Shown here: positions 31,862 through 40,577 of the stretch, piece after piece
Layout of the letters: each line of letters opens with the position of its first letter
Position numbering within the stretch: the stretch's first letter is position 1
Origin: Catellatospora sichuanensis
GTDB taxonomy: Bacteria; Actinomycetota; Actinomycetes; Mycobacteriales; Micromonosporaceae
DNA length: 64,000 nt
Direction of reading: 5' to 3'
Assembly: GCF_007483665.1 (NCBI RefSeq)
Contig: NZ_VIQO01000014.1
Location: forward strand, 288,855 to 352,854
Notes under the pieces: generated by a model
What the model saw: the letters and a program-made list of their open reading frames with translations, nothing else
Told to the model about the DNA's origin: nothing
The model's database searches: none
Translations under genes and position numbers: made by a program

Positions 31862-33760
31862 TCAGTAGCCCAGCCCGAATCCGTAGCCGAACAGGGGCGT
31901 CTTCTCGTCGCCGGTGTTGACCGGCTCCTGGGCGGCGGTGGCGGGCCAGGACATGGGCAGTTTGCCGGTCGGCGCGTACGCACCGAACAGGACGTCGGCG
32001 ACGCCCGCGCCCTCGGTGCCGGGCAGCCACGCGGCCAGCAGCGCCTGCACCTGCGGCAGCTGTGCACCGAGGTCCACGGGGCGGCCGGAGACCAGGACCA
32101 CCACCACGGGCACGCCCGCCTTGCGCAGGGTGGCGAGGGTGTCCAGGTCGACCTTGTCAAGTTTGACCCCGTCCGGGCGGTCGCCCTCGTACTCGGCGTA
32201 CGGCGTCTCGCCGAGCACGGCGATCGCCACGTCGTAGCCGCGGTTCACCCCGGAGCCGTCGGCGCTGTAGGTCACCGTGCCGCCGGGCTCGACGGCCTCC
32301 TTGATGCCCTGCAGGATCGTGGTGCCCTCGGTGATCGGCCCCGAGCCGCCCTGCCAGGTCATCGTCCAGCCGCCGGACTGGTTACCGATGTCATCGGCAT
32401 TGCGCCCGGCCACGAAGACCTTGCCCGTCTTCGGCTTCAGAGGCAGCACACCGCCGGTGTTCTTCAGCAGCACCTGCGACTGGCGTACGGCCTGGCGGGC
32501 CAGTTCCCGGTGCGCCGCGGACCCGACCTTGTCGAACTGCGAGCGGTCGGCCATCGGGTGCTCGAACATGCCGAGCTCGAACTTCTTGGCCAGGATGCGG
32601 CGGTTGGCGTCGTCGATCCGGCTCATCGGCACGGTGCCCGCGTTGACCTCGTCCCGCAGCACCCCGATGAACTCGCGCCAGCGCTCCGGCACCATCACCA
32701 TGTCGATACCCGCGTTGATCGCGGCACTGACCTCGGCCGGGGTGAACGCGTCCCGGATACCGTCGATCTGGTCGATGGCGTTCCAGTCGGAGACCACGAA
32801 GCCGGTGAAGCCCAGCTCGCCCTTGAGCACGTCGGTGACGAGGTACCGGTGGCCGTGCAGCTTCTCGCCGTTGAACGAGCTGAAGGAGATCATCACCGAG
32901 CCGACGCCGGCTTTGACGGCCGCCTGGAACGGCGGCAGGTGGATCTTGCGCAGCTCCTCCTCGGACACCTGCGCGTCGCCCTGGTCCTTGCCGCCCAGGG
33001 TGGCGCCGTCGCCGACGTAGTGCTTGGCGGTGGCCAGCACCGAGTTCGGTCCGCCCAGTTTCTCGCCCTGCAGTCCGGTCACGATCGTGGTCATCGAGGA
33101 GGCGATCTCGGGGTCCTCGCCGAAGGACTCGTAGGTGCGGCCCCAGCGGATGTCCCGGGCCACGCACAGGCACGGGGCGAAGTTCCAGTCCAGCCCGGTC
33201 GCGGTGACCTCGGTGGCGACGGCCTCGCCGATCCTGCGCACCAGCTGCGGGTCGCGGGTCGCGCCGAGGCCGATGTTGTGCGGGAAGATCGTCGCCCCGT
33301 TCACGTTGTTGTGGCCGTGCACGGCGTCCACGCCGTAGATCATCGGGATGCGCAGGCGGGTGGCCACGGCCTCGGTCTGGAAGCCGTCGTACATGTCGGC
33401 CCAGCCCTGCGGGGTGTTGTCGACAGGCACCGAACCGCCGCCGGACAGCAGCGACCCGAGGGCGTACGTGGTGACGTCGCCCGCAGTCACCTCGCGGCGC
33501 TCGGCCTGCGTCATCTGGCCGATCTTCTCGTCGAGGGTCATCCGGCCGAGCAGGTCGTCGACCCGCTCGGCCACCGGGCGCGACGCGTCGAGATAGGGCG
33601 CGTCGGGGTCGTATCCGCCGTCGTCTGTGTCGCGGGTCAGCCAGTACACGGCGGCCGCGGCCGCCAGCAGGAGCACGAGGCCCGCGGCGATCAGGCGGCC
33701 GCGGCGGCGGGACGGCGGCGGCAGGGGCGCGGCCGGCGGGGCGGTGACGGTCGTGGTCAT
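31862..33760 (-). CDS. Membrane-anchored GH3 beta-glucosidase family protein
   Basis: A 632-residue glycoside hydrolase. An N-terminal anchor (RGRLIAAGLVLLLAAAAAVYWL) keeps it at the outer membrane face. The GH3 N-terminal barrel has AVHGHNNVNGATIFPHNIGL, KHYVGDG and the nucleophile Asp in GFVVSDWNAI (about residue 321); the C-terminal sandwich domain has VLLKNTGGVLPL and VVVLVSGRPVDLG. It probably releases glucose or xylose from plant beta-glucans. The GTG-rich frame upstream was rejected; the ATG at 33760 has AGGAAGG before it. A TTGACA lies on the minus strand near 33870, possibly its -35. Confidence 0.92.
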   Translation of the reverse strand: MTTTVTAPPAAPLPPPSRRRGRLIAAGLVLLLAAAAAVYWLTRDTDDGGYDPDAPYLDASRPVAERVDDLLGRMTLDEKIGQMTQAERREVTAGDVTTYALGSLLSGGGSVPVDNTPQGWADMYDGFQTEAVATRLRIPMIYGVDAVHGHNNVNGATIFPHNIGLGATRDPQLVRRIGEAVATEVTATGLDWNFAPCLCVARDIRWGRTYESFGEDPEIASSMTTIVTGLQGEKLGGPNSVLATAKHYVGDGATLGGKDQGDAQVSEEELRKIHLPPFQAAVKAGVGSVMISFSSFNGEKLHGHRYLVTDVLKGELGFTGFVVSDWNAIDQIDGIRDAFTPAEVSAAINAGIDMVMVPERWREFIGVLRDEVNAGTVPMSRIDDANRRILAKKFELGMFEHPMADRSQFDKVGSAAHRELARQAVRQSQVLLKNTGGVLPLKPKTGKVFVAGRNADDIGNQSGGWTMTWQGGSGPITEGTTILQGIKEAVEPGGTVTYSADGSGVNRGYDVAIAVLGETPYAEYEGDRPDGVKLDKVDLDTLATLRKAGVPVVVVLVSGRPVDLGAQLPQVQALLAAWLPGTEGAGVADVLFGAYAPTGKLPMSWPATAAQEPVNTGDEKTPLFGYGFGLGY

Positions 33761-34039
33761 GATGCCTTCCTGAGGCGTCGCGGCATGGTGTGGACGTGCT
33801 GCCGCGAGTGCCCTCATCGCCACGACGGCGTCCGTCAGCCAACACCTGTCGCATACCGGTGTCAATGGGTTGCTGGAACATAATGCTGCACAGATGAAAC
33901 AGAACCTGTAACACAACGCGGGAGTCGTCCGGCTTCGGTGCCGTCCTCATAGGAGTACGCCGCGAGCCGCGCCGCGGGAGGCTCCGCGGACGGAGAAATC
34001 GCATCGACAGGTTTGCGCGGCGGTCCTAGCGTTCGTCTC

Positions 34040-34894
34040 ATGACCTATCAACATCCACTGGCCTTCCTGCTCGGACTGGAGGGCGTCGCGCTGCTGCGGG
34101 CGCACGCCGGCGACGAGGGCTTCGACCGTGTCTTCGTCGAGGCCCGGTTCGCCGAGGTCCGGCGGCTGCTCGACGAGGCCGCCCCGGAACTCGGCGACGG
34201 CGTCGAGACCGGACGGACGAACACCGTCGACGGCTACCGCATGTGGTCGCAGACCTACGACGAACCAGGCAACCCGCTGATCGACGTCGAGGAGCCGGTG
34301 GTCCGCCGCATCCTCGACGGGCTGCCCGCCGGGGTCGCCCTGGACGCGGCCTGCGGCACCGGACGGCACGCGGCATACCTGGCGGCGCGGGGGCACCAGG
34401 TCATCGGCGTGGACAGCTCGACCGACATGCTCGACCTGGCCCGCAAGCGGGTGCCCGACGGCGATTTCCACACCGGTGATCTGCACGCGCTGCCGCTACC
34501 GGACGGGTCCGTCGACCTCGTCGTCTGCGCGCTCGCGCTGACGCACGTCCCGGACCTGGCGCCGGTGCTGGCGGAGTTCACCCGGGTGCTGCGACCGGGC
34601 GGGAACCTGGTGCTGTCCGACATCCACGTGATGTCGCTCTACCTGGGCGGGGTCGCCCACGCGGCGGGCCCGGACGGACGGCCGGACCTGATGCCCGCCA
34701 GCCGCTACCTCGCCGGCGACTACCTCAACCCCGCCGTCGGTCTGGGCCTGCGCCTGGTCCGCTGCGAAGAACCCCGATGGCCCGTCAACCCCTGGGCCGG
34801 CGGCCCGCAGGCCAAGCAGTGGTGCCCCGACGCCGCCGCGGCCGTTTACGAGGCCACCCCGGCCGCCGTCATCTGGCACTTCCAGCGCCCCTGA
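34040..34894 (+). CDS. Class I SAM-dependent methyltransferase
   Basis: A 284-residue protein. An N-terminal helical part (about 1-70) precedes a Rossmann methyltransferase core: LDAACGTGRHAAYLAARGH (motif I), VIGVDSSTDMLDLAR (motif II), GDLHALPLPDGSVDLVVCAL (motif IV) and VLRPGGNLVLSD. Belongs to the Methyltransf_11 group; the methyl acceptor is unknown. The ATG at 34040 (MTYQHPLAF) was chosen over an upstream ATG at 34013. It converges on a secreted protein across a 17-bp perfect hairpin. Confidence 0.88.
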   Translation: MTYQHPLAFLLGLEGVALLRAHAGDEGFDRVFVEARFAEVRRLLDEAAPELGDGVETGRTNTVDGYRMWSQTYDEPGNPLIDVEEPVVRRILDGLPAGVALDAACGTGRHAAYLAARGHQVIGVDSSTDMLDLARKRVPDGDFHTGDLHALPLPDGSVDLVVCALALTHVPDLAPVLAEFTRVLRPGGNLVLSDIHVMSLYLGGVAHAAGPDGRPDLMPASRYLAGDYLNPAVGLGLRLVRCEEPRWPVNPWAGGPQAKQWCPDAAAAVYEATPAAVIWHFQRP

Positions 34895-34960
34895 CGCGTC
34901 GCGACCCCAACACCGGGAACACGGGGCACCCGGTGTAACCGAAGCACCGCACATTTGCAC

Positions 34961-35006
34961 GATCTCGCGCGAGCTGCCGGGGCATACCCGCAGCTCGCGC
35001 GAGATC
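34961..35006. terminator. Bidirectional terminator hairpin
   Basis: Perfect 17-bp arms (34961-34977, 34990-35006) with a 12-nt loop, followed by TTCTTC on the plus strand. It lies exactly between two convergent genes. Confidence 0.75.
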
Positions 35007-35021
35007 TTCTTCACTCGAGCG

Positions 35022-36212
35022 CTAGAACGCGCCCGCCTTGACGGAGATGGCCATGCGACGGCCCGCGTACTCGGACACGGTCCAGAGCTCGTCGGTGTTG
35101 CTGCGGTAGGTGAAGTCCTCGGTGCCGACGGGCAGCGTGTCGTAGTGCATGACGACGCTGCCGCCGGGGATCCAGGTGCCCAGGTCGCCGTCGTTGCCGT
35201 CGCCGTCGCTGGTGGACAGGAAGTACTTGCCGTTGAGGCTCAGCGCGCCCTGCATCGAGGTCACGTCCACGCGGTAGGCCCAGCTCGCGGTCGCGTCGGT
35301 GGTCGAGCCGCTGTCGTGGACCAGCTCGCGGTCGGTGTAGTCCACGCCCCAGCGGACCAGCCGGGTCCCCGCGCCGGGGTTGCCGTACTCCCCCACCAGG
35401 AAGCTGTCGGGCGTGGTGGTGCGGTCCAGGGAGATGAACGAGAAGCGCAGGGCTGCCGAGCCGACCTGGTCGTACGCCAGCGACTGCGGCAGCACGTACT
35501 TGTAGCCGAAGGCCTGGTAGCTGCCGTCGGACTGGCGGCCGCACGCCGTCGACACCGAACTGGACACCTGCCACAGGTGGTTCAGGTCGAAGATGCGCAG
35601 GCCGTTGCTGGTGTCCACGACATAGAGGTGGTGGCCGTACCAGGCGATGCCGCCCGCGTGGATGACGACGGGGCGGTAGCTGTGCACCCCGCCGGAGGTG
35701 TACGGCTCCACGAGCAGCACGTGCCGGTACACCGGGGCGAGCGGGTCGGTGCGGTTGACGAAGCTGACCCGCACGCCCTTCTGGCCGTCGACGCCGGTGG
35801 AGTACCAGGAGACGAGCACGGCCTTGCGGTCCTCGTACACCCCGGCGTCGAGCGCGTCGGAGCTGGTGGTGATGCCCTGCGGGATCCATTCGGCGGTGTT
35901 GTCGTCGCCGCTCTCGAAGTGGAATCCGGCGGCGAAGTTGGTGACCAGGCCTGCGCCCTCGCCCGCGGTGATCCGCGTGGCGGCGCGGTTGCCGTCGTCG
36001 AGCACGTGCTGGACGCTCACGTTCGGCAGGGCCGCGTCCAGCCCGGCGATCGCCGTGGCATAGGAGCCGGCGCGGCGGCGCAGCTTGAACGCGGTCCGGT
36101 CGATCGAGGCGGGGGCGGCGGCGGCTGGGGCGGCGCCGATCAGGGCGCCGGCCGCGCCCAGGGCGGGGATGGCGATCAGTCCGGTCAGGAGGGATCTGCG
36201 GTGAATCGACAT
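35022..36212 (-). CDS. Tat-type secreted hypothetical protein
   Basis: A 396-residue protein with a twin-arginine-like leader (IHRRSLLTGLIAIPALG, cut after the Ala-rich stretch near AAAAP). The mature part is mostly beta strand with repeated segments (HAGGIAWYGHHLYVVDTSNG, FLVGEYGNPGAGTRLVRW, NGKYFLSTSDGDGNDGDLG), suggesting a beta-propeller. Function unknown. Its gene lies directly downstream of the metallophosphatase but behind a terminator, so it is probably expressed separately. Confidence 0.72.
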   Translation of the reverse strand: MSIHRRSLLTGLIAIPALGAAGALIGAAPAAAAPASIDRTAFKLRRRAGSYATAIAGLDAALPNVSVQHVLDDGNRAATRITAGEGAGLVTNFAAGFHFESGDDNTAEWIPQGITTSSDALDAGVYEDRKAVLVSWYSTGVDGQKGVRVSFVNRTDPLAPVYRHVLLVEPYTSGGVHSYRPVVIHAGGIAWYGHHLYVVDTSNGLRIFDLNHLWQVSSSVSTACGRQSDGSYQAFGYKYVLPQSLAYDQVGSAALRFSFISLDRTTTPDSFLVGEYGNPGAGTRLVRWGVDYTDRELVHDSGSTTDATASWAYRVDVTSMQGALSLNGKYFLSTSDGDGNDGDLGTWIPGGSVVMHYDTLPVGTEDFTYRSNTDELWTVSEYAGRRMAISVKAGAF

Positions 36213-36292
36213 CGTGCCACCCTAAACGGCCGTTCTGCTCCTCGCACGGCCGGGACGCGGACAACTGCTGATCCGCTGGCGTGCGATGTTAA

Positions 36293-36336
36293 GAAGGGCA
36301 CCTTCCTCTACGCATAGCGATGTGAAGGTGCCCTTC
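36293..36336 (-). terminator. Terminator of the metallophosphatase gene
   Basis: Perfect 13-bp arms GAAGGGCACCTTC / GAAGGTGCCCTTC (36293-36305, 36324-36336) with an 18-nt loop, 8 bp past the stop of the gene on its right. On the minus strand the stem is followed by TTAAC. Confidence 0.65.
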
Positions 36337-36343
36337 CTTTCAC

Positions 36344-37744
36344 TCAGTGGCAGGTGCCGGTGCCGGTGTCGGTGTAGGTTTTGCCGGTTACGGGGACGAA
36401 CTGCCAGTCGTAGCTGTTCGCGTGCAGGGTGAACTTGAGGACGCCCCAGGTGCCGGTGTTGCGGGCCTGGCTGTTGGGCTGGATGGTGCCGAAGCCGTAG
36501 GCGCCGGCGCCGCCCATGCCCGCGACGAACGAGCGCAGGCCGCGGGAGCCGTCCGCCGCGCCGCTGGGGTTCATCGGCGCGAAGCGCTCGTACTGGTGGT
36601 TGTGGCCCCACACCACGACGTCGGCGTTGTAGTCGTACAGCGCCTGGTACAGCGGGCGGGTCGAGGTGGACGGGGCGTGGTTGGCGCCCGAGGTGAACAG
36701 CGGGTGGTGCCAGTACGCGATCGTGCACGGCTTGCCGCTGGTGGCCAGGTCGTTGCGCAGCCAGGTCTCCTGCGCCGAGCCCGCCGACATGCTGATGTTC
36801 GAGTTCAGCGACACGACGTGCCAGTTGCCCAGGTCATAGGAGTAGTAGCCCTGGCCCGACGGGCCGGCGACCGAGCCGAAGTAGTTGTAGTAGCCGGTCG
36901 CACCCGAGGTGTTGTAGTCGTGGTTGCCGGGTGCGGGGCGGGTGCGCGCCTTGTGGCGGCCCCAGGTCGGGTTGTAGTAGCTGCTGAACTCCGACGCGGT
37001 GCCGTTGGTGTAGACGTTGTCGCCGGTGGTGAAGACCGTGCCGGAGATCCCGTCGAGCAGCGCCGCGGTAGCGGTGTCGCCCGAGCCGGAGTCGGCGATG
37101 TCGCCCGCGCCGACCAGCACCGGGTCACCCGACGGCGGTGGGGTGGACGGGCTCGGCGACGGCGTCGTGCCGGTGGTGACCACCAACTGCGGCGAGTCGG
37201 CGCCGGTCTCCCGGGTGTCGTAGTAGGCGCCGTCGCTGCTCGACGAACTCGCGCCGATGCTGAACGTGCCGTTGCCGGTGACGTACGAGGTCACGTCGAC
37301 CTCGTACCACCCGTTCGCGACGACGGAGCCGAGGCTGCCCAGCGTCGCCCCGTCGAGGGCGGGCTTGTTGTTCCACGTCGTGCCGGTCTCCGACCAGGAC
37401 GTATTCGACATCGCCCGGAAGGCGCCGCCGTTGGCGCTGCCGTCGTTGCCGCTGATGTGGCGCAGCCGCAGCTTCGCGCTGGTCACCGCGCCGCTGACGC
37501 CGCTGACCGTGAAGCGCAGGAACATCTGGCGCTGCGGTGAGCTGTCGACGGTGATCTGGGCGGAGGTGCCGTAGTTGGTCGACGCCGTGTCGGCCTGCAC
37601 GTAGGTGTCGGCCACCGGCGTGAACGTGGTCGTCGCGGCGGCGGCGGTCTGCGCCGACACCGTCAGCACGGTCGCGACCGTGGCGGCGGTGAGCACGAAC
37701 GCCGTACCTGCCGTCACGGCCAGGCGGCCCTTGCGGATTCCCAT
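36344..37744 (-). CDS. Secreted metallophosphoesterase with N-terminal DNRLRE (CBM96-like) domain
   Basis: A 466-residue exported protein. A signal peptide (about 1-37, TAGTAFVLTAATVATVLTVS) leads into a DNRLRE-type jelly-roll module (about 38-190, TFTPVADTYVQAD, AKLRLRHISGNDG, GWYEVDVTSYV). A Pro/Ser linker follows (about 195-210). The calcineurin-type phosphatase domain has GAGDIADSG, GDNVYTNG, GNHDYN, WHHPLF and WGHNHQYERF, so all metal ligands are present. It likely scavenges phosphate from organic esters while bound to a polymer. The ATG at 37744 was chosen at the signal peptide. Confidence 0.9.
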   Translation of the reverse strand: MGIRKGRLAVTAGTAFVLTAATVATVLTVSAQTAAAATTTFTPVADTYVQADTASTNYGTSAQITVDSSPQRQMFLRFTVSGVSGAVTSAKLRLRHISGNDGSANGGAFRAMSNTSWSETGTTWNNKPALDGATLGSLGSVVANGWYEVDVTSYVTGNGTFSIGASSSSSDGAYYDTRETGADSPQLVVTTGTTPSPSPSTPPPSGDPVLVGAGDIADSGSGDTATAALLDGISGTVFTTGDNVYTNGTASEFSSYYNPTWGRHKARTRPAPGNHDYNTSGATGYYNYFGSVAGPSGQGYYSYDLGNWHVVSLNSNISMSAGSAQETWLRNDLATSGKPCTIAYWHHPLFTSGANHAPSTSTRPLYQALYDYNADVVVWGHNHQYERFAPMNPSGAADGSRGLRSFVAGMGGAGAYGFGTIQPNSQARNTGTWGVLKFTLHANSYDWQFVPVTGKTYTDTGTGTCH

Positions 37745-38072
37745 GACTCGAGCCCTTCTGGGGGTGTACGGCTGCACGGTCGGCACAGCCGTGCGAGGAA
37801 TGTAGGGAGGCACGGGAACCGGCGGCACACGTTCGGGTGAACGGCATGGGTGAGTCGGATGAGCGTCCACAGCCGACCGGCCGCTGTGACACCGTCTGTT
37901 CATCGCAAGCACGCCCCGTGGTGGCGTGCGCGAGGGCCCTGCGTACCGCGGGCGGCTCAGGATGTGCCCGACGCGGGGTGCCCGCGGCGTGCCTGAACGC
38001 GGCGGCCGCCGGGCGGTCCGCGTCGGCCAACCCGTCGTCGCGGACGCCATGCCGCGGGAGGAGCGTCACCGC

Positions 38073-39503
38073 GTGTACCTGTCCACCGTCACCAGTCCGA
38101 CCGCCACACCCCCGGCGCAGCGATCCGGACGACGCCGGTTCGCCAAGGTCGGCGCGAACGTGTTCGCACTGGGCACGGTCAGCCTGATCACCGACGTGTC
38201 GTCCGAGATGGTCACCGCCGTGCTGCCCCTGTATCTGGTGCTGGGGCTGCAGCTCAGCCCGCTGGCGTACGGAATGATCGACGGGGTCTACACCGGAGCG
38301 ACCGCCCTGCTGCGGCTCGTCGGCGGGTACGTCGCCGACCGCACCCGTCGCCGCAAGACCGTGGCCGGATTCGGCTACGCGCTGTCCGCGGTGGCGAAAC
38401 TGGCACTGCTGGCTGCGGGCCGCTCGGTGCCCGCTATCGGGCTGGTCATCGCCGCCGACCGCACCGGCAAGGGCCTGCGGGCCGCGCCCCGCGACGCCAT
38501 GATCACGCTGTCGACGCCGCCGGAGGCGCTGGGTCGCGCGTTCGGCGTGCACCGCGCCATGGACAGCGTCGGTGCGTTCCTCGGCCCGCTGGTCGCGCTC
38601 GGCGTGCTGGCGCTGGCCGCGAACTCGTTCGACGCCGTCTTCGTGGTCAGCTTCTGCGTCGCCGCGCTGGGTGTGATGGTGCTGGTGCTGTTCGTCCGCG
38701 ACCGCCGCGAAGCGGTGCCCGCCACGGCGAAGGTGTCCGTACGCGAAGCCGCCACGCTGCTGCGCGACGCCCCGGTGCGCCGGCTCGTGCTCGCCGCCTG
38801 CCTGCTCGGCCTGGCCACCATCGGCGACGGCTTCGTCTACCTGCTGCTGCAGCGGCGCGAGGAGCTGAGCACCGTCTGGTTCCCGCTGCTGGCCGCCGGG
38901 ACCAGCCTCGGCTACCTGCTGCTGGCCGCCCCGCTGGGCGTGCTCGCCGACCGGATCGGCCGCCTGCCGGTGATGCTCGGCGGATACGTCGCGCTGACCG
39001 CCGCGTACCTGCTGCTGTTCGGGCCGCTGGGCGGCACGGCGCTGCTGGTGGTGACGCTCGGCCTGTACGGGCTGTTCTACGCCGCGACCGATGGGATCCT
39101 GATGGCGCTGGCCGGGCCGGTGCTGCCGGACCGGCTGCGCACCACCGGCATCGCGCTGATCCAGACCGGCCAGGCCCTGGCCTACCTGCTCTCCTCGGTC
39201 CTGTTCGGGCTCGCCTGGCAGACCTGGGGACCGGCCACCGCGTCCCGCGTCGCCGCGCTCGCCGTGGTCGTCGCCGTCGCCGTCACGGTGCTGCTGCTGG
39301 CGCCCCGCGGGCGCGCCTCGGCCGCGTCCGCGGGCTCCGCGCCGCCCGCCGTGCCCGGCCCGGCGGCTCCCGCCGACGCCGCCCACCCCGAGCCCGACGC
39401 CCCGACCGACCCGGCCCATGCCGGCGGCGCGCGGCCGGACGGACCGCCCAGGTCACGAACGAGCGCGGACAGCGCAGCGGGAGACCCGGAGGCCGGCCGA
39501 TGA
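38073..39503 (+). CDS. MFS transporter
   Basis: A 476-residue major facilitator with twelve predicted helices. VSLITDVSSEMVTAVLPLYL opens helix 1, GGYVADRTRRRKTVAG is the loop 2-3 signature, and GVLADRIGRLPVMLGG is its repeat in the second half. The tail after residue 410 is a hydrophilic Ala/Pro-rich extension. Substrate unknown. The GTG at 38073 has GGGAGGAG at ideal spacing; an ATG at 38049 lacks one. Its stop overlaps the ATG of the next gene (ATGA), so the two are translationally coupled. Confidence 0.85.
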   Translation: MYLSTVTSPTATPPAQRSGRRRFAKVGANVFALGTVSLITDVSSEMVTAVLPLYLVLGLQLSPLAYGMIDGVYTGATALLRLVGGYVADRTRRRKTVAGFGYALSAVAKLALLAAGRSVPAIGLVIAADRTGKGLRAAPRDAMITLSTPPEALGRAFGVHRAMDSVGAFLGPLVALGVLALAANSFDAVFVVSFCVAALGVMVLVLFVRDRREAVPATAKVSVREAATLLRDAPVRRLVLAACLLGLATIGDGFVYLLLQRREELSTVWFPLLAAGTSLGYLLLAAPLGVLADRIGRLPVMLGGYVALTAAYLLLFGPLGGTALLVVTLGLYGLFYAATDGILMALAGPVLPDRLRTTGIALIQTGQALAYLLSSVLFGLAWQTWGPATASRVAALAVVVAVAVTVLLLAPRGRASAASAGSAPPAVPGPAAPADAAHPEPDAPTDPAHAGGARPDGPPRSRTSADSAAGDPEAGR

Positions 39504-40480
39504 GCGAACTCACCACCCGCGCCCGGGTAGCCGTCGCGGCCGCCGTCACCGTGCTGCTGGCCGCCGTCGCCGTCGGCTACATCCAGCTGGCCAAGGGCAA
39601 GGCCGCCACGGCCGAGACCGCGCCGTCCGCGGAGGTCGCCCTGGACCCGGGGCCACGGCTGCTGGTCGTCGCCGACCGCCGAGCCGCCACCGTGTCCCGT
39701 GACGACCCGTCCGGGCCCCGGCTGGTGTCCGGCCTGGAGTGCGTGCGCGTCTACGCCGCCGCCGGCACCGGGGTGTGCATCCACCCCGACACCGCCTGGT
39801 CGTACCAGCTGTCGGTACTGGACCGGCAGCTGCGCCCGACGCACACGTTCGCCGTGCCCGGCCTGCCCAACCGCGCCCGGGTGTCGGCCAGCGGCCGGAT
39901 GGTCGCCTGGACCACCTTCGTCGGCGGCGACTCCTACAGCTCCGGCGGCTTCTCCACCCGCACCGGCATCCTGGACACCCGCACCGGCACGATGGCCGGC
40001 ACGCTCGAGGAGTTCAGGGTCACCCGCGAGGGCAGGCCCTACCGCAACGTCGACGTCAACTTCTGGGGCGTCACCTTCACCGCCGACGACAACACGTTCT
40101 ACGCCACCATGTCCACCGCCGGCAAGCGCTACCTGATCCGCGGCGACTTCGCGGCCCGGACCGTACGCACGCTCACGGACAACGTGGAATGCCCGTCGCT
40201 GTCACCCGACGGCAGCCGGATCGCGTTCAAGCAGGCGATCGGCGGCGACCCGCAACGCGGCTGGCGGCTGTCCGTGCTCGACCTGTCCACCATGGCGGTG
40301 ACGAACCTGGCCGAGCCGGACAGCGTCGACGACCAGGCCGCCTGGCTCGACGAGCGCACCGTCGCATACACCCTGCGCGCCCCCGACGGCACCCCGTCGA
40401 TCTGGTCGACGCCCGCCGACGGCACGGGCTCCCCGACCAAGCTGCTCGACGGAGCCGAGTCCCCCGCCGCCCTCGGCTGA
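39500..40480 (+). CDS. Membrane-anchored TolB/WD40-like propeller protein
   Basis: A 326-residue protein anchored by one N-terminal helix (AVAAAVTVLLAAVAVGYIQL). The outer part is a TolB-like beta propeller (RLLVVADRRAATV, ARVSASGRMVAWTTFVGG, CPSLSPDGSRIAFKQA, AWLDERTVAYTLRAPDGTPS). Such proteins scaffold or sense; no catalytic motif is visible. It is coupled to the MFS transporter by a 4-nt overlap, so the two probably work together at the membrane. A strong hairpin ends the operon. Confidence 0.75.
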   Translation: MSELTTRARVAVAAAVTVLLAAVAVGYIQLAKGKAATAETAPSAEVALDPGPRLLVVADRRAATVSRDDPSGPRLVSGLECVRVYAAAGTGVCIHPDTAWSYQLSVLDRQLRPTHTFAVPGLPNRARVSASGRMVAWTTFVGGDSYSSGGFSTRTGILDTRTGTMAGTLEEFRVTREGRPYRNVDVNFWGVTFTADDNTFYATMSTAGKRYLIRGDFAARTVRTLTDNVECPSLSPDGSRIAFKQAIGGDPQRGWRLSVLDLSTMAVTNLAEPDSVDDQAAWLDERTVAYTLRAPDGTPSIWSTPADGTGSPTKLLDGAESPAALG

Positions 40481-40495
40481 CTCCGCCCACCGCCG

Positions 40496-40560
40496 ATGAT
40501 CGCTGTCTCGTGTCAAAACCTGAGGGTGAGCCGCAGATCTTGACACGAGACAGCGATCAT
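40496..40560. terminator. Perfect 21-bp inverted repeat between convergent genes
   Basis: Arms at 40496-40516 and 40540-40560 are perfectly complementary over 21 bp with a 23-nt loop. It begins 15 bp after the propeller gene stop and ends 17 bp before the FUSC stop. Probably a bidirectional terminator. Confidence 0.75.
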
Positions 40561-40577
40561 GGCCGCGGGTGGGCCGC

